A DNA stretch of 64,000 nucleotides from an uncultured Alphaproteobacteria bacterium. GTDB taxonomy: Bacteria > Pseudomonadota > Alphaproteobacteria > HIMB59. The notes below the pieces were generated by a model. The model worked only from the letters and a program-made list of their open reading frames with translations. It had not been told where the DNA came from and made no database searches. Made by a program: the position numbers and the translations under genes. How positions within the stretch are numbered: position 1 is the first letter of the stretch; every line of letters begins with the position of its first letter. The stretch is from positions 23,952 through 87,951 of the forward strand of contig CACJAI010000003.1 of the NCBI GenBank assembly GCA_902591315.1. The letters are read 5' to 3'. Shown piece by piece: positions 1 through 11,231 of this stretch.

Positions 1-127
1 AGGAGAAGGAAGAACTTCAGGTGGAAGGCATCCCTCAACACCATGGGGTATGAAAACAAAAGGTAAGAAGACAAGAAAAATTAAATTTACATCTAAAATG
101 ATTATATCTAGAAGGGCTAAAAAGTAA
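1..127 (+). CDS. rplB: 50S ribosomal protein L2, C-terminal fragment (truncated by window start)
   Basis: Frame 2 reads [41 protein letters not shown], typical of the L2 C-terminus; directly upstream of rpsS. Confidence 0.9.
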   Translation, partial: GEGRTSGGRHPSTPWGMKTKGKKTRKIKFTSKMIISRRAKK

Positions 128-411
128 TGGCAAGATCTGTGTGGAAAGGACCTTACTTTGATGTAACTCTTTTCAAAAAAGTAAAAAAATCTAAAGAAGA
201 AAGTTCAAAATCTCCAATAAAAACATGGTCTAGAAGATCTACTATAATACCTGATTTTGTCGGAGTAACTATATCCGTTTATAATGGCAAATCCTTCATC
301 CCAGTTTATGTGACCGAAGATATGGTAGGTCATAAACTAGGTGAATTTTCACCTACAAGAGTTTTTAAAGGTCATTCAGGTGATAAAAAAGCTGTCCAGG
401 GTAAAAAATAA
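127..411 (+). CDS. rpsS: 30S ribosomal protein S19
   Basis: [12 protein letters not shown]...[17 protein letters not shown]10 operon order. Confidence 0.97.
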   Translation: MARSVWKGPYFDVTLFKKVKKSKEESSKSPIKTWSRRSTIIPDFVGVTISVYNGKSFIPVYVTEDMVGHKLGEFSPTRVFKGHSGDKKAVQGKK

Positions 412-413
412 TT

Positions 414-755
414 ATGTCTAAAGAAGTAAAAGCAATTAATAAAATGATAAGAACGAGCACCCAAAAGCTTAATTTAATCGTCAAAGATATCAGAAAAAAA
501 GATATTAACGCAGCTCTAAATATTTTGAAATTTTCAAACAAAAGAGTAAGCAAAGAAGTATTAAAAACATTAAACTCTGCTGTCGCGAATGCAGAAAATA
601 ATAATAATTTAGATATAGATAAACTTTTTGTAAAAGAAGCATACGTAGGAAAAAGTTTGAGAATGAAGAGATTTAGACCTATGAGTAAAGGAAGAGCCTT
701 TCAGATTATTAAACCATTCTCTAGATTAACATTAGTCTTGGAGGAAAGATTATAA
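414..755 (+). CDS. rplV: 50S ribosomal protein L22
   Basis: [24 protein letters not shown] motif; synteny. Confidence 0.95.
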   Translation: MSKEVKAINKMIRTSTQKLNLIVKDIRKKDINAALNILKFSNKRVSKEVLKTLNSAVANAENNNNLDIDKLFVKEAYVGKSLRMKRFRPMSKGRAFQIIKPFSRLTLVLEERL

Positions 756-1420
756 TGGGACAGAAAGTAAATCCAACCTCATTAAGAGTAGGCATCAATA
801 AATATTGGCAATCAACTTGGTTTGAAAAAAAAGAGTATTCAAACTTTTTAAAAGAAGATTACAAAATTAGAAACTTTATTGAAAACAATTACTCAATAGC
901 AGGGATAAGTTCTGTTATAATAGAAAGAGCTGCTGCAAATCTAAAAATTATTATTCATACGTCTAAGCCTGGAGTCTTAATAGGAAAAAAGGGTGCGGAT
1001 ATAGAGAAATTAAGAAACAAATTATCAAAACTATCTGATAAGAGCATCTCATTAGACATAAAGGAAATTAAAAAACCTGAAACAGATGCAACTTTAGTAG
1101 CAGACTCCATCGCAAGACAACTTGAAAAAAGAGTTGCTTTTAGAAAAGCTATGAAAAAATCTGGTTTATCTGCTATCAAATTAGGTGCTAAAGGTATTAA
1201 AATAGTTTGTGGTGGAAGATTAGGTGGTGCTGAAATAGCCAGGACAGAGAAGTTTTCTGAGGGAAGTGTTCCTTTACATACACTTAGAGCTGATATAGAT
1301 TACGCTACGGCTCGGGCCCTAACTACTTATGGAATTATTGGAATTAAGGTTTGGCTTTTTAAGGGTGAGAGTAAAAGTGCAATAAGTAAAAATGAAGATA
1401 AAAAAGAGAAATCAAATTAA
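755..1420 (+). CDS. rpsC: 30S ribosomal protein S3
   Basis: [14 protein letters not shown]...[16 protein letters not shown] domain. Confidence 0.97.
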   Translation: MGQKVNPTSLRVGINKYWQSTWFEKKEYSNFLKEDYKIRNFIENNYSIAGISSVIIERAAANLKIIIHTSKPGVLIGKKGADIEKLRNKLSKLSDKSISLDIKEIKKPETDATLVADSIARQLEKRVAFRKAMKKSGLSAIKLGAKGIKIVCGGRLGGAEIARTEKFSEGSVPLHTLRADIDYATARALTTYGIIGIKVWLFKGESKSAISKNEDKKEKSN

Positions 1421-1833
1421 TGTTATTACCTAAGAATACAAAGTATAGAAAACAGCATAAAGGTAGAATTCACGGCAGTGCTAAAGGTAATTACGAATTA
1501 ACATTTGGTTATTATGGACTTAAATCATTAGACGCAGAAAGAGTTACTGCCAGACAGATAGAGGCCTCTAGAAGAGCAATTACAAGATTTTTGAAAAGAG
1601 CTGGTAGGCTTTGGATAAGAGTTTTCCCCGATGTGCCAGTCACAGCAAAACCTGCAGAGGTTAGAATGGGTAAAGGTAAAGGTGCCATAGATAGATGGGT
1701 GTGTAGAGTAAAACCTGGAACTATAATGTTTGAAGTTGATGGTGTTGACAAACATTTGGCAAAAAAAGCTTTTGAACTAGCATCTGCTAAATTACCTGTA
1801 AAAACAACATTTGTTTCATTGGATCAATTTTAA
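1420..1833 (+). CDS. rplP: 50S ribosomal protein L16
   Basis: [16 protein letters not shown]...[18 protein letters not shown]. Confidence 0.97.
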   Translation: MLLPKNTKYRKQHKGRIHGSAKGNYELTFGYYGLKSLDAERVTARQIEASRRAITRFLKRAGRLWIRVFPDVPVTAKPAEVRMGKGKGAIDRWVCRVKPGTIMFEVDGVDKHLAKKAFELASAKLPVKTTFVSLDQF

Positions 1834-1988
1834 TGGCTGATAAAGATATAAACAATTTAAAAAAAGAGTTATTTAACTTGAAAATTATGAAAAAAAGTGG
1901 GCAGCTCACTGATACATCTCAATTTAAAAAAGTTAGAAAGCAAATTGCATCACTTTTAACTAAAGAAAGACTAAATAAAAATGCCTAA
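1833..1988 (+). CDS. rpmC: 50S ribosomal protein L29 (51 aa, below the ORF-track cutoff)
   Basis: Own translation: [51 protein letters not shown]; sits between rplP and rpsQ, overlapping the rpsQ start. Confidence 0.92.
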   Translation: MADKDINNLKKELFNLKIMKKSGQLTDTSQFKKVRKQIASLLTKERLNKNA

Positions 1989-2208
1989 ACGTATTTTAAG
2001 CGGAAAAGTAGTAAAAAAATCAGGTGACAAAACAATATCTGTTTTAGTAACAAGACAGACCACTCACCCTATTTATAAAAAAATAATAAGAGTTTCAAAA
2101 AAGTACCTTGCTCACGACAATGATAATAAAATTATTGTTGGAGACTCTGTTAAAATTCAAGAAACCAAACCTATTTCTAAGAATAAATCATGGGAAGTAA
2201 TTAAATAA
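1981..2208 (+). CDS. rpsQ: 30S ribosomal protein S17
   Basis: [23 protein letters not shown]; synteny. Confidence 0.95.
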   Translation: MPKRILSGKVVKKSGDKTISVLVTRQTTHPIYKKIIRVSKKYLAHDNDNKIIVGDSVKIQETKPISKNKSWEVIK

Positions 2209-2576
2209 TGATACAAGCTGAGTCAAATTTACAAGTAGCAGATAATTCTGGAGCAAGGCTGATAAGTTGTATTAAAGTTATTGGTGGATCGAAAAGAAGA
2301 TATGCAAGAATCGGTGATATTATAGTTGTTTCTGTCAAAGATGCCATTCCAAGATCTAAAGTAAAAAAAGGTGAAGTTCAAAGAGCTATAATAGTTAGAA
2401 CAAAAAAGCCGTTGATTAGAGAAGATGGTACATCTATTAAATTTGACTCTAATGCAGCTGTTCTGTTAGACAAACAAAATGAACCGATTGGAACAAGAAT
2501 TTTTGGACCTGTTACAAGAGAGCTTAGAAAAAGAAATATGATGAAGATAGTTAGTTTGGCTCCTGAGGTATTATAA
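2208..2576 (+). CDS. rplN: 50S ribosomal protein L14
   Basis: [27 protein letters not shown]. Confidence 0.97.
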   Translation: MIQAESNLQVADNSGARLISCIKVIGGSKRRYARIGDIIVVSVKDAIPRSKVKKGEVQRAIIVRTKKPLIREDGTSIKFDSNAAVLLDKQNEPIGTRIFGPVTRELRKRNMMKIVSLAPEVL

Positions 2577-2884
2577 TGATTAAAAAGTATAAAAAGGGAG
2601 ATGAAGTAATTGTTAAAGTTGGTAAAGATAAAGGAAAGATTGGTAAAATTTCAAAAGTCATAAACACTTCTGATAAAGTTGTAATATCAGGTGTCAATGT
2701 TAGTAAAAAACATCAAAAACCATCTCAAGATTCTAAAGGCGGTATAGTTGATAAAGAAATGCCTATTCATATTTCAAATATTTTAGCTTATGACTCAAAA
2801 TCAAAAAAATCTTCTAAAGTTGGTTTCAAAATCGTAAGCGGAAAAAAAACTAGAATATTAAAATCATCAGGAGACAAATACTAA
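2576..2884 (+). CDS. rplX: 50S ribosomal protein L24
   Basis: KOW motif KGDEVIVKVGKDKGKIGKI. Confidence 0.95.
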   Translation: MIKKYKKGDEVIVKVGKDKGKIGKISKVINTSDKVVISGVNVSKKHQKPSQDSKGGIVDKEMPIHISNILAYDSKSKKSSKVGFKIVSGKKTRILKSSGDKY

Positions 2885-3420
2885 TGTCAAATTCAGTTCA
2901 AGAACTTTTCAATGTCTCTGATCAGCTAGCAAAAAATTTAGAGATATCTCACAAGCTTGCCGTTCCAAAAATTACAAAAATAGTTATTAACGCAGGTATC
3001 GGAGCTATTAAAGAGGATAATAAAGCTATTGAAAAGATAAAAAAAGATCTATCTCTTATAACTGGTCAATTACCTGTTGTTAGAATGTCTAAAAAAGCTA
3101 TAGCTTCCTTTAAAGTTAGAAAAGGAATGCCAGTGGGGCTTTCCGTTACTCTTAGGAAAAATATGATGATGGAGTTCTACGATAGACTTGTAAACATTGC
3201 TATGCCTCGAATTAAAGACTTTAGGGGTTATAATAAGAAATCATTTGATGGTCAAGGTAACATTACTATAGGTATCAAGGATCACATAATTTTTCCTGAA
3301 ATTAGTGTTGAAAATGTTGAAAATATTTTTGGTTTTGATATCACTATTGCCACTTCTTCAAATAATGACAATGAGAGTTATGAACTTTTAAAATTAATGA
3401 ACTTTCCATTTATGAATTAA
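2884..3420 (+). CDS. rplE: 50S ribosomal protein L5
   Basis: [15 protein letters not shown]...[29 protein letters not shown]-type L5 sequence. Confidence 0.96.
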   Translation: MSNSVQELFNVSDQLAKNLEISHKLAVPKITKIVINAGIGAIKEDNKAIEKIKKDLSLITGQLPVVRMSKKAIASFKVRKGMPVGLSVTLRKNMMMEFYDRLVNIAMPRIKDFRGYNKKSFDGQGNITIGIKDHIIFPEISVENVENIFGFDITIATSSNNDNESYELLKLMNFPFMN

Positions 3421-3422
3421 TC

Positions 3423-3728
3423 ATGGCAAAACAAAGCGCAATACAAAAAAATATTAATAGAAAAATACTTATTAGTAGGCTTAGTGATAAAAGAAAAAAA
3501 TTAAAAACTCTTTTATCTAATAAAGACTTACCTTTTGAAGAAAGAGTAAAGATTCAGATGAAAATTGAGTCTTTACCAAGAAATTCTTCAAGAATTAGAT
3601 ATCGAAACAGATGTTTCTTATCAGGTAGGCCTCGAGGTGTTTATAGTAAATTTAATTTATCCAGAATAGCTATAAGAGATATGGCTGGTAAGGGTCAAAT
3701 ACCTGGTTTAACGAAAGCGAGTTGGTAG
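3423..3728 (+). CDS. rpsN: 30S ribosomal protein S14 (long, non-zinc form)
   Basis: [39 protein letters not shown]. Confidence 0.96.
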   Translation: MAKQSAIQKNINRKILISRLSDKRKKLKTLLSNKDLPFEERVKIQMKIESLPRNSSRIRYRNRCFLSGRPRGVYSKFNLSRIAIRDMAGKGQIPGLTKASW

Positions 3729-3729
3729 T

Positions 3730-4116
3730 ATGAGTGACACACTAGCAGATATGATTACTAGAATAAGAAATGGACAAAAAGCAAATAAAGTTTCTATTAA
3801 CGCAATATTTTCAAAACTAAATGTTAACGTATGTGATGTTCTCAAAAAAGAGGGTTACATTGATAATTTTGAAATTATAGGTGATACAAAAAAAGATATC
3901 TCAATTACTCTTAAATATTATAAAGGCTCACCGCTAATTAATAAAATCGAAAAGATTACAAAACAAGGATGCCGAGTTTATAGTTCTGTAGATGAAATTC
4001 CTAAGACTATTGGAGGTTTAGGTACTACTATACTATCAACTTCAAAGGGAGTCATGTCAGACTCAGATGCCAGAGATCAAAAAGTTGGAGGAGAAGTGCT
4101 TATAAGCGTTTTCTAA
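3730..4116 (+). CDS. rpsH: 30S ribosomal protein S8
   Basis: MSDTLADMITRIRNGQKAN...GVMSDSDARDQKVGGEVL. Confidence 0.96.
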   Translation: MSDTLADMITRIRNGQKANKVSINAIFSKLNVNVCDVLKKEGYIDNFEIIGDTKKDISITLKYYKGSPLINKIEKITKQGCRVYSSVDEIPKTIGGLGTTILSTSKGVMSDSDARDQKVGGEVLISVF

Positions 4117-4119
4117 ATT

Positions 4120-4635
4120 ATGTCAAGATTAGCTAGAAATCCTATAAATATTCCTGTGGACTTAAAAGTATCATTTAAAGATAACGAGATTAACTTTGAA
4201 GGTAAGCTTGGAAAATCATCAACAGTTCTTCCCGTTGGAGTTAAGGTTGATCATAAAGATAATCTGTTACATTTCTCTGGAGAGAACAAAGCGCTCCTAG
4301 GAACTATCTATGCAAACATAAAAAATGAAATCATTGGTAATACAAAAGGTTTTGAAAAAAGACTCGAATTAATTGGAACTGGATACAAAGCTAATGTCTC
4401 GGGAAAAAAGCTTGTCCTTTCACTTGGTTACAGTCACGATATAAACTTTGATATACCTGAGGGTATCTCTATAAAAGTTGAAAAAAACATTGTTGTTGTA
4501 AATGGTACAAGTAAACAACTAGTTGGTCAGGTAGCCGCTGAAATAAAGTCGTTTAGAAAGCCAGAGCCATATAAAGGTAAGGGCGTAAGATATGAAGGTG
4601 AGAGAATTTATAGAAAAGAAGGTAAGAAAAAATAA
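4120..4635 (+). CDS. rplF: 50S ribosomal protein L6
   Basis: C-terminal RKPEPYKGKGVRYEGERIYRKEGKKK. Confidence 0.96.
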   Translation: MSRLARNPINIPVDLKVSFKDNEINFEGKLGKSSTVLPVGVKVDHKDNLLHFSGENKALLGTIYANIKNEIIGNTKGFEKRLELIGTGYKANVSGKKLVLSLGYSHDINFDIPEGISIKVEKNIVVVNGTSKQLVGQVAAEIKSFRKPEPYKGKGVRYEGERIYRKEGKKK

Positions 4636-4982
4636 TGAATAAAGATAAAATTAGAGCTGTTCGAAGAAAATTAAGAGTTAGAAAAAAGTTGAATGATATA
4701 AAGAAACATAAACTTTTGGTATTTCGATCCTCTAAACATATTTATGCTTCAGTATTATCTGAGAATAATGAAAAAACACTATGCTCATTTTCATCAGTTA
4801 AACTTGAGAAATCTGATGGTCAAAAGAAAGTCGACATAGCTAAAATAGTAGGTTCAAAAATTGCTGAGCTAGCGATTGAAAAAGGTATTAAAGAAGTAAA
4901 ATTTGATAAAGGCTCATATAAGTATCATGGAAGGCTCAAAATATTGGCTGATGCTGCAAGGGAAAAAGGTTTATCGTTTTAA
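4635..4982 (+). CDS. rplR: 50S ribosomal protein L18
   Basis: RVRKKLN...[10 protein letters not shown]...[26 protein letters not shown]. Confidence 0.95.
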   Translation: MNKDKIRAVRRKLRVRKKLNDIKKHKLLVFRSSKHIYASVLSENNEKTLCSFSSVKLEKSDGQKKVDIAKIVGSKIAELAIEKGIKEVKFDKGSYKYHGRLKILADAAREKGLSF

Positions 4983-5494
4983 TGTTAGATAATTCCACGA
5001 ACAAAGAGTTAATAGAAAAGCTTATTTCAGTGAGAAGAGTATCCAAAGTTGTAAAAGGTGGAAGAAGATTTGGTTTTGCAGCACTCGTTGTAAGTGGAGA
5101 TGGACAGGGAAGAGTTGGTTTTGGATCAGGTAAAGCAAAAGAGGTACCAGAGGCAATAAGAAAAGCATCTGAGGAAGCAAAGAAAACTATGATAAGGATC
5201 CCTCTAAGAGAGGGAAGGACTATTCACCATGATGTTAAGGCAAAGTTCTCATCTAGCACTGTAATCTTAAGATCTGCTCCTAAAGGAACAGGTATAATAT
5301 CTGGAGGCCCTTCAAGAGCAATTTTTGAAGCATTAGGTATATCAGATGTTGTGTCCAAAGCGATTGGTACTAAAAACCCTCACAATATTGTTCGCTCAAC
5401 AATGAAAGCTCTAAAAAGTATAAATACTCCTAAATCAGTATCTGCTAGAAGAAGTATAGAAATAAATTCAGTCATCAATAAAAGAGAAAATTAG
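4982..5494 (+). CDS. rpsE: 30S ribosomal protein S5
   Basis: [40 protein letters not shown]. Confidence 0.97.
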   Translation: MLDNSTNKELIEKLISVRRVSKVVKGGRRFGFAALVVSGDGQGRVGFGSGKAKEVPEAIRKASEEAKKTMIRIPLREGRTIHHDVKAKFSSSTVILRSAPKGTGIISGGPSRAIFEALGISDVVSKAIGTKNPHNIVRSTMKALKSINTPKSVSARRSIEINSVINKREN

Positions 5495-5496
5495 CA

Positions 5497-5931
5497 ATGA
5501 TAAATAAAATTTCAAAACAAAGACAAACAACTCGAAAAAGAAAAGGAAAAGGCATAGGTACTGGATTAGGAAAAACAGCAGGAAGGGGCCACAAGGGCCA
5601 GAAATCAAGATCAGGTGTTGCTGTTAGAAATTTTGAAGGTGGTCAAATGCCTATTTATAGAAAAACTCCAAAACGAGGTTTCAACTCATTTAAAAAATTA
5701 AATCCTAAATCTTTAACCTTATCTCTCACAAGTTTTAATAAATTTGATGAAGGTTCTATTATTGATACTGATTTTTTAGTTAATTGTGGTTTTATAAAGA
5801 AGAAAGATCAAAAAAAAATAATTAAAATAATTGACTCAATTCAATTTAAAAAGAAATTACAATTTAAAAATTTTAAAATTACATCGGGTGCCAAGAAGAG
5901 AATTGAAGGACTTGGCGGCTCTGCTTCATAA
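5497..5931 (+). CDS. rplO: 50S ribosomal protein L15
   Basis: [34 protein letters not shown]. Confidence 0.96.
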   Translation: MINKISKQRQTTRKRKGKGIGTGLGKTAGRGHKGQKSRSGVAVRNFEGGQMPIYRKTPKRGFNSFKKLNPKSLTLSLTSFNKFDEGSIIDTDFLVNCGFIKKKDQKKIIKIIDSIQFKKKLQFKNFKITSGAKKRIEGLGGSAS

Positions 5932-5941
5932 TCGTTAAATT

Positions 5942-7270
5942 ATGAATATGAAAATTCCTAATATTGATTATGGTGAAGCAATTAAAAGTTCAGGTTTATT
6001 CAAAAAATTAGGTTTCGTATTATTTGCAATTGCTGTTTATCGTCTAGGAACATATATTCCTGTCCCAGGTATCAACTCAGCTGTTTTAGAGCAAATTTTT
6101 GAACAGCATCAAGGTGGTATATTAGGCATTTTTGATATGTTCTCTGGTGGTGCTCTCATGCGTATGTCTATTTTTACTCTTGGTGTTATGCCGTATATTT
6201 CTGCATCAATCATTATGACACTTATGCAGTCATCTTTTGATCATCTAAAAGCTTTAAAAGAACAAGGAACGCAGGGAAGAAAAAAAATTCAGCAATATAC
6301 AAGATATTTAACAATACTTTTAGGATTATTTCAGAGTTACGGAATATCCAATGGTATTTTAAATTTATCTGACTCAATTAATCCAACTTTAGGGAGTATA
6401 GCTTTTTTTCAAATATCTGCAGTTATAACAATGACATCAGGAACAATATTTTTAATGTGGTTAGGTGAGCAAATTACTGAAAATGGTTTTGGTAGTGGTA
6501 TTTCAATAATAATCTTTTCTGGAATTGTAGCTAATCTACCTTTTGCCATTTTCAATACATTTGAACTTGGAAGAACTGGAGCATTATCTGCACTTGGAAT
6601 TGTATCAATAATATTTTTACTTTTAATCCTTATCGTAATTATTGTTTTTATAGAGAGAGCTCAAAGAAGACTTTTGGTTCAATATCCAAAAAGACAAGTT
6701 GGAAATAAGGTGTTTGGTGGACAATCCTCATATTTTCCTATCAAGCTAAATATATCTGGTGTTATTCCTGCAATATTTGCTTCCTCATTGTTACTCTTTC
6801 CAAATACTATCTCTAATTTTTCTCCAGAAAGTTCAGGTTTTTTATCAAGTTTAGGTTTCTACTTGTCTCATGGAAAGCCACTATATATGGCTTTCTTTTT
6901 TGGGCTAATAGTATTTTTTGCTTTTTTCTATACAGGCATAGTTTTTAATCCTAAAGAACAGGCTGAAAACTTAAGAAACAATGGAGGTTTTGTTCTTGGA
7001 TACAGACCTGGTGAACAAACTGCTGCTTATTTAGAACATGTTATCTTTAGATTGACATTTGTCGGTGCTATTTATTTAGGTTTGATAGCCTTAATTCCAG
7101 AATTTTTAATTGCTAGGCTATCAGTACCTTTTTATTTAGGAGGTACCAGTCTTCTAATTGTAGTTATTGTTGCAATGGATTTTTTTTCTCAAATACAAAC
7201 TCAGTTATTCTCTTCACAGTATGAAAAATTACTTAGTAAAAATAAAGTTTATAAAAGTAAATGGTTATAG
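5942..7270 (+). CDS. secY: Preprotein translocase subunit SecY
   Basis: 442 aa polytopic; YRLGTYIPVPGIN, GGFVLGYRPGEQTAAYLEHV. Confidence 0.97.
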   Translation: MNMKIPNIDYGEAIKSSGLFKKLGFVLFAIAVYRLGTYIPVPGINSAVLEQIFEQHQGGILGIFDMFSGGALMRMSIFTLGVMPYISASIIMTLMQSSFDHLKALKEQGTQGRKKIQQYTRYLTILLGLFQSYGISNGILNLSDSINPTLGSIAFFQISAVITMTSGTIFLMWLGEQITENGFGSGISIIIFSGIVANLPFAIFNTFELGRTGALSALGIVSIIFLLLILIVIIVFIERAQRRLLVQYPKRQVGNKVFGGQSSYFPIKLNISGVIPAIFASSLLLFPNTISNFSPESSGFLSSLGFYLSHGKPLYMAFFFGLIVFFAFFYTGIVFNPKEQAENLRNNGGFVLGYRPGEQTAAYLEHVIFRLTFVGAIYLGLIALIPEFLIARLSVPFYLGGTSLLIVVIVAMDFFSQIQTQLFSSQYEKLLSKNKVYKSKWL

Positions 7271-7815
7271 TATTTATCGGCCCTCCTGGCTGTGGTAAGG
7301 GTACACAAGCAAACATTTTAAAAGATAATATTTTACCAGATCTGAACATCCTCACTGTTAGTTCACTTTTGAAAGAGAAATCTCAAGATGAAAGCATACT
7401 TGGAAAAGAAATCAAAGATAAAATGGATAATGGTGACTTAATTGATGATACTATCGTAATTTCTGTTTTAAAAGAGAAAGTAAATTCATTAATTAATGAG
7501 AAAATTTTGATTGATGGATTTCCTAGAAGTTCAATTCAAGCTTACTCACTTCTTGAAATATTCGGTAATAAAGATTTAAATATAATCAACTTTGAAGTTG
7601 ACGATATCAAACTTCTTCAGAGAATTAAAAAAAGATCTATGGAAGAGTCTAGGGCAGACGATAGTTTTTTTGAAAAAAGATTACAAATTTATAAGAAATC
7701 ACACTTAGAAATAATAAATTCACTTAAAAAAAACTATCAAGTAACTGATATTCAAGCCAACGATGAAATCAGTTCTGTAACTTCAAAAATCGTTGATAAA
7801 CTTGGGTTAAATTAA
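7261..7815 (+). CDS. adk: Adenylate kinase (short form)
   Basis: P-loop GPPGCGKGTQ, LIDGFPRS; overlaps the secY 3' end. Confidence 0.93.
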   Translation: MVIVFIGPPGCGKGTQANILKDNILPDLNILTVSSLLKEKSQDESILGKEIKDKMDNGDLIDDTIVISVLKEKVNSLINEKILIDGFPRSSIQAYSLLEIFGNKDLNIINFEVDDIKLLQRIKKRSMEESRADDSFFEKRLQIYKKSHLEIINSLKKNYQVTDIQANDEISSVTSKIVDKLGLN

Positions 7816-7826
7816 GGTAATTTATA

Positions 7827-7855
7827 TTGACTTTTAAATGCTTTTTTAATAATTT
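7827..7855 (+). promoter_or_regulatory. Candidate sigma70-type promoter for rpsM-rpsK-rpoA-rplQ
   Basis: TTGACT (7827-7832), 17-nt spacer, TAATTT (7850-7855), in the only sizeable gap of the ribosomal run. Confidence 0.35.
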
Positions 7856-7876
7856 CACCAATTCAGGAGACTTCTT

Positions 7877-8254
7877 TTGGCAAGAATAGCAGGCGTAAAT
7901 TTACCAGTTAATAAAAGAGCATTAGTGTCTCTAACATATATTCATGGCATTGGTCCCAAATTTGCAATGGATATTTTAAAAGCAAATAGTTTAGATCCTA
8001 CTAAGAGGATTAAAGATTTTTCTGAGGATGAAATTTCTAAAATAAGAAAGTCTATAGATGAAAATTTTACTGTAGAAGGAGATCTTCGAAGAACAGTATC
8101 TCAAAATATTAAAAGATTAAAAGATTTAGGATGTTATCGTGGTTTGAGGCATAGAAAACAACTTCCAACCAGAGGCCAGAGAACACACACAAACGCTAGA
8201 ACAAGAAAAGGTAAAGCTGTGGCTATTGCAGGAAAGAAAAAAGTAACTAAATAA
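7877..8254 (+). CDS. rpsM: 30S ribosomal protein S13 (TTG start, AGGAG upstream)
   Basis: [25 protein letters not shown]...[25 protein letters not shown]. Confidence 0.96.
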   Translation: MARIAGVNLPVNKRALVSLTYIHGIGPKFAMDILKANSLDPTKRIKDFSEDEISKIRKSIDENFTVEGDLRRTVSQNIKRLKDLGCYRGLRHRKQLPTRGQRTHTNARTRKGKAVAIAGKKKVTK

Positions 8255-8260
8255 AGTTTC

Positions 8261-8659
8261 ATGACAAAAAACGAAAAAAAAACATCTGATAAAAAAAAAT
8301 CAAAAAAAAATTTTGGTCAAAATGGTGTTGTTCATATTAAAAGTTCCTTTAACAATACAATAGTAACAATTTCTGATATAAGTGGAAACGCTGTATCATG
8401 GTCCTCTAGTGGTTCCATGGGTTTTAGAGGATCAAAAAAATCAACACCTTATGCTGCTCAAATAGCTACAGATGCTGCAGGAAAAAAAGCTTATGACATT
8501 GGTTTAAGAAAACTTGACGTTCTTATGAAAGGCCCAGGTTCTGGTAGAGAGTCGGCACTTAGAGCTCTACAAAATATTGGATTTATCATTAATAACATCA
8601 AAGATGTTACACCGCTTCCACATAACGGATGCAGACCAAAAAAGAAACGAAGAGTATAA
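8261..8659 (+). CDS. rpsK: 30S ribosomal protein S11
   Basis: [43 protein letters not shown]. Confidence 0.96.
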   Translation: MTKNEKKTSDKKKSKKNFGQNGVVHIKSSFNNTIVTISDISGNAVSWSSSGSMGFRGSKKSTPYAAQIATDAAGKKAYDIGLRKLDVLMKGPGSGRESALRALQNIGFIINNIKDVTPLPHNGCRPKKKRRV

Positions 8660-8681
8660 AATAAATTTATAGGAGTTAAAA

Positions 8682-9710
8682 TTGATAGAAAATAATTGGA
8701 TTACTTTAGTCAAACCAAACAAAGTTGACTATAAAATTAGTGATAATAAGAAATTTGGAACTGTAGTAATCGAACCTTTGGAAAAAGGTTTTGGTACTAC
8801 ATTAGGTAACGCTTTAAGAAGAGTACTTTTATCTTCATTGCAAGGTACAGCTATTTCTTCCATCAAAATTAATGGTGTTCTTCATGAATTTTCAACAATT
8901 GAGGGTGTAAGAGAAGATGTTACTGATATCATTATGAATCTTAAGAGTGTAACCTTTAACTCTAAAAGTAACCACTCTCAAAAATTAAGCTTAAATGTAA
9001 AAGGTCCAAAAGAAGTTCTTTCCTCTGATTTTGATGAAAATCCTGAGGTAGAGATTATTGATAAAGAGGCAGTTATTATGAATGTGGACTCAAATAGAGA
9101 AGTAAACTTAGAAATATTTCTAGATGTTAATAAAGGCTATATTTCTGCTGAAAAAAATAAAGATAATGAAAATAAAAGTGTTGGGCAGATAATGTTAGAT
9201 GCTACCTACAGCCCTGTTAAAAGGGTTTCATTTAATGTTGAAAACTCAAGAATAGGTCAAGACACTGAGTTTGATAAACTTATCTTAGATATAGAAACTA
9301 ATGGAACTGTATCCCCAGATGATGCTGCTGCTTTAGCTGCAAGAATTCTTCAAGACCAACTTAAGCCATTTATAAACTTTGAAGAACCTACCGAAGATGA
9401 AAGAAAAAAATTACAATCTTCAAACGAACCTCAGTTTAATAAAAACTTACTTAAGAAAGTTGATGAACTTGAACTTTCCGTTAGATCAGCTAACTGTTTG
9501 AAAAATGACAATATATTTTACATAGGTGATTTAGTTCAAAAAACTGAAGGTGAAATGCTAAGAACACCTAATTTTGGAAGAAAATCACTTGATGAGATAA
9601 AAGAAGTATTATCTTCAATGAGTTTATCTATGGGAATGGATTTACCTGGCTGGCCACCAGAAAATATAGAAGAGTTATCAAAAAAATACGAAGATCCTTT
9701 TAAAGTATAA
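8682..9710 (+). CDS. rpoA: DNA-directed RNA polymerase subunit alpha (TTG start)
   Basis: [28 protein letters not shown]; alpha-CTD at the end. Confidence 0.97.
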   Translation: MIENNWITLVKPNKVDYKISDNKKFGTVVIEPLEKGFGTTLGNALRRVLLSSLQGTAISSIKINGVLHEFSTIEGVREDVTDIIMNLKSVTFNSKSNHSQKLSLNVKGPKEVLSSDFDENPEVEIIDKEAVIMNVDSNREVNLEIFLDVNKGYISAEKNKDNENKSVGQIMLDATYSPVKRVSFNVENSRIGQDTEFDKLILDIETNGTVSPDDAAALAARILQDQLKPFINFEEPTEDERKKLQSSNEPQFNKNLLKKVDELELSVRSANCLKNDNIFYIGDLVQKTEGEMLRTPNFGRKSLDEIKEVLSSMSLSMGMDLPGWPPENIEELSKKYEDPFKV

Positions 9711-10066
9711 TGAAACACGGACTTAAACAAAGAAAGTTAAACAGAACTTCTTCACATAGACTAGCTTTATTAAAAAACTTATCTATCAGTCTTATTAAGC
9801 ACGAGACTATAACTACCACAACTGAAAAAGCTAAAGAGCTAAGACCCTTTATTGAGAAATTGGTAACTAAAGCTAAAAACGATAATTTAAGTAATAGAAA
9901 ATATGTATTGGCTAAGCTTTTTAATAATAAAGAAGCATGTCAAAAATTATTTTCTGAAATTTCTAAAGAGCAAAAAAATAGAAATGGTGGTTACACTCGT
10001 ATTATCAAAAAAGGCAATAGGTTCGGCGATTTTGCCCATACAAGTATCATTCAGTTCGTAAAATAA
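9710..10066 (+). CDS. rplQ: 50S ribosomal protein L17
   Basis: [34 protein letters not shown]. Confidence 0.96.
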   Translation: MKHGLKQRKLNRTSSHRLALLKNLSISLIKHETITTTTEKAKELRPFIEKLVTKAKNDNLSNRKYVLAKLFNNKEACQKLFSEISKEQKNRNGGYTRIIKKGNRFGDFAHTSIIQFVK

Positions 10067-10072
10067 TAATTT

Positions 10073-10429
10073 ATGTCATCTTATTTAGCGCTATTGACAG
10101 GTGCTATATTAGGATCTAGTTTTCGTTACCTCCTCACTCTCTTAAATTTCAATATTTTAGGTCTACCCGCAGCAACTATATTAGTTAATATTATTGGATC
10201 TGCTATGGCAGGATATTTTTTAAATAAATTTAATGGTGCATTATATATTTTTGCATATATTGGTTTTTTTGGGAGTTTTACTACTCTATCTTCCTTCAAT
10301 ATTGAACTATTTTCATTAGTTTCAGATAAGTCTTTTATAAAAGCATTAATATATTTTTCACTCAACATTTTTATATCTTTTATTTTCTTTTATTTATTTC
10401 ATATGATCAGTATTAGATTTGCAAGTTAA
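10073..10429 (+). CDS. crcB: Fluoride channel CrcB/Fluc family protein
   Basis: GAILGSSFRYLLT...GSAMAGYF...GFFGSFTTLSSFNIE. Confidence 0.85.
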   Translation: MSSYLALLTGAILGSSFRYLLTLLNFNILGLPAATILVNIIGSAMAGYFLNKFNGALYIFAYIGFFGSFTTLSSFNIELFSLVSDKSFIKALIYFSLNIFISFIFFYLFHMISIRFAS

Positions 10430-11231
10430 GATAGATAAAAGTTATAAAAGATTAGATAAGTTTTTATTTCAACATTTTGAGTCTCTACCTTTATCTTTAA
10501 TACAAAGATTAATTAGAAAATACAAAATAAAAATTAATAACAAAAAATCTAAAGCCAATTCCCCATTAATAAAGGGCGATGTTGTATATATATATTATAA
10601 ATTTGAAATCAATAATGATTTATCAAATACTATAAAACTCACTAAAGATAAAAAAAAGTTTTTTAAAGATAAAATCATATTTCAAAACGATGATTTTATA
10701 GCTATTAATAAAATCAATGGATATTCTGTTCAAAGAGGATCTAAAGTATTTATTTCATTAAAAGATATATATGAAAATGTCATCGGGCATAAATTATATA
10801 TAGTTCATAGATTAGATAAAGATACTTCGGGGCTCATGCTTTTCGCAAAAAATAGAATTACCGCTAGTAAAATTTCATCATTATTTTTAAATAATCAAAT
10901 TAAAAAATACTATATTTCAGTAACTAATTTTAAATTTAATAAAAAATCTGATACGTTGGTTAACTATAATTCTGATAAGAAAAAATTAAAACTTGCTTAC
11001 AGAAAAATTCAACTAAATAATTACGATAACTGTTATTTGATTAAACTATTTACAGGAAAAAAACATCAAATTAGACTACAATTCTATCTTAACAAAAATC
11101 CTATTATTGGTGATAAAAAGTTCGCTGGTAATAAATTTAATAAACTGCTTCTTTGTTCGTACAAAATTATTTTTCAACTAGATGACAAATTTTATAAATT
11201 CAAAATAAATCCTAACAAAATACTCTTATAA
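10419..11231 (+). CDS. RluA/RluC-family 23S rRNA pseudouridine synthase (TTG start)
   Basis: S4-like N-terminus plus VHRLDKDTSGLMLFAKN catalytic motif. Confidence 0.9.
   Translation: MQVKIDKSYKRLDKFLFQHFESLPLSLIQRLIRKYKIKINNKKSKANSPLIKGDVVYIYYKFEINNDLSNTIKLTKDKKKFFKDKIIFQNDDFIAINKINGYSVQRGSKVFISLKDIYENVIGHKLYIVHRLDKDTSGLMLFAKNRITASKISSLFLNNQIKKYYISVTNFKFNKKSDTLVNYNSDKKKLKLAYRKIQLNNYDNCYLIKLFTGKKHQIRLQFYLNKNPIIGDKKFAGNKFNKLLLCSYKIIFQLDDKFYKFKINPNKILL

Noticed and set aside
365-553. Minus-strand ORF (62 aa) antisense to rpsS/rplV; likewise 955-1179, 1512-1751, 1528-1755, 9536-9730 and similar
   Set aside because: Antisense to conserved ribosomal or RNAP genes, no recognisable family; expected by chance in open opposite frames.
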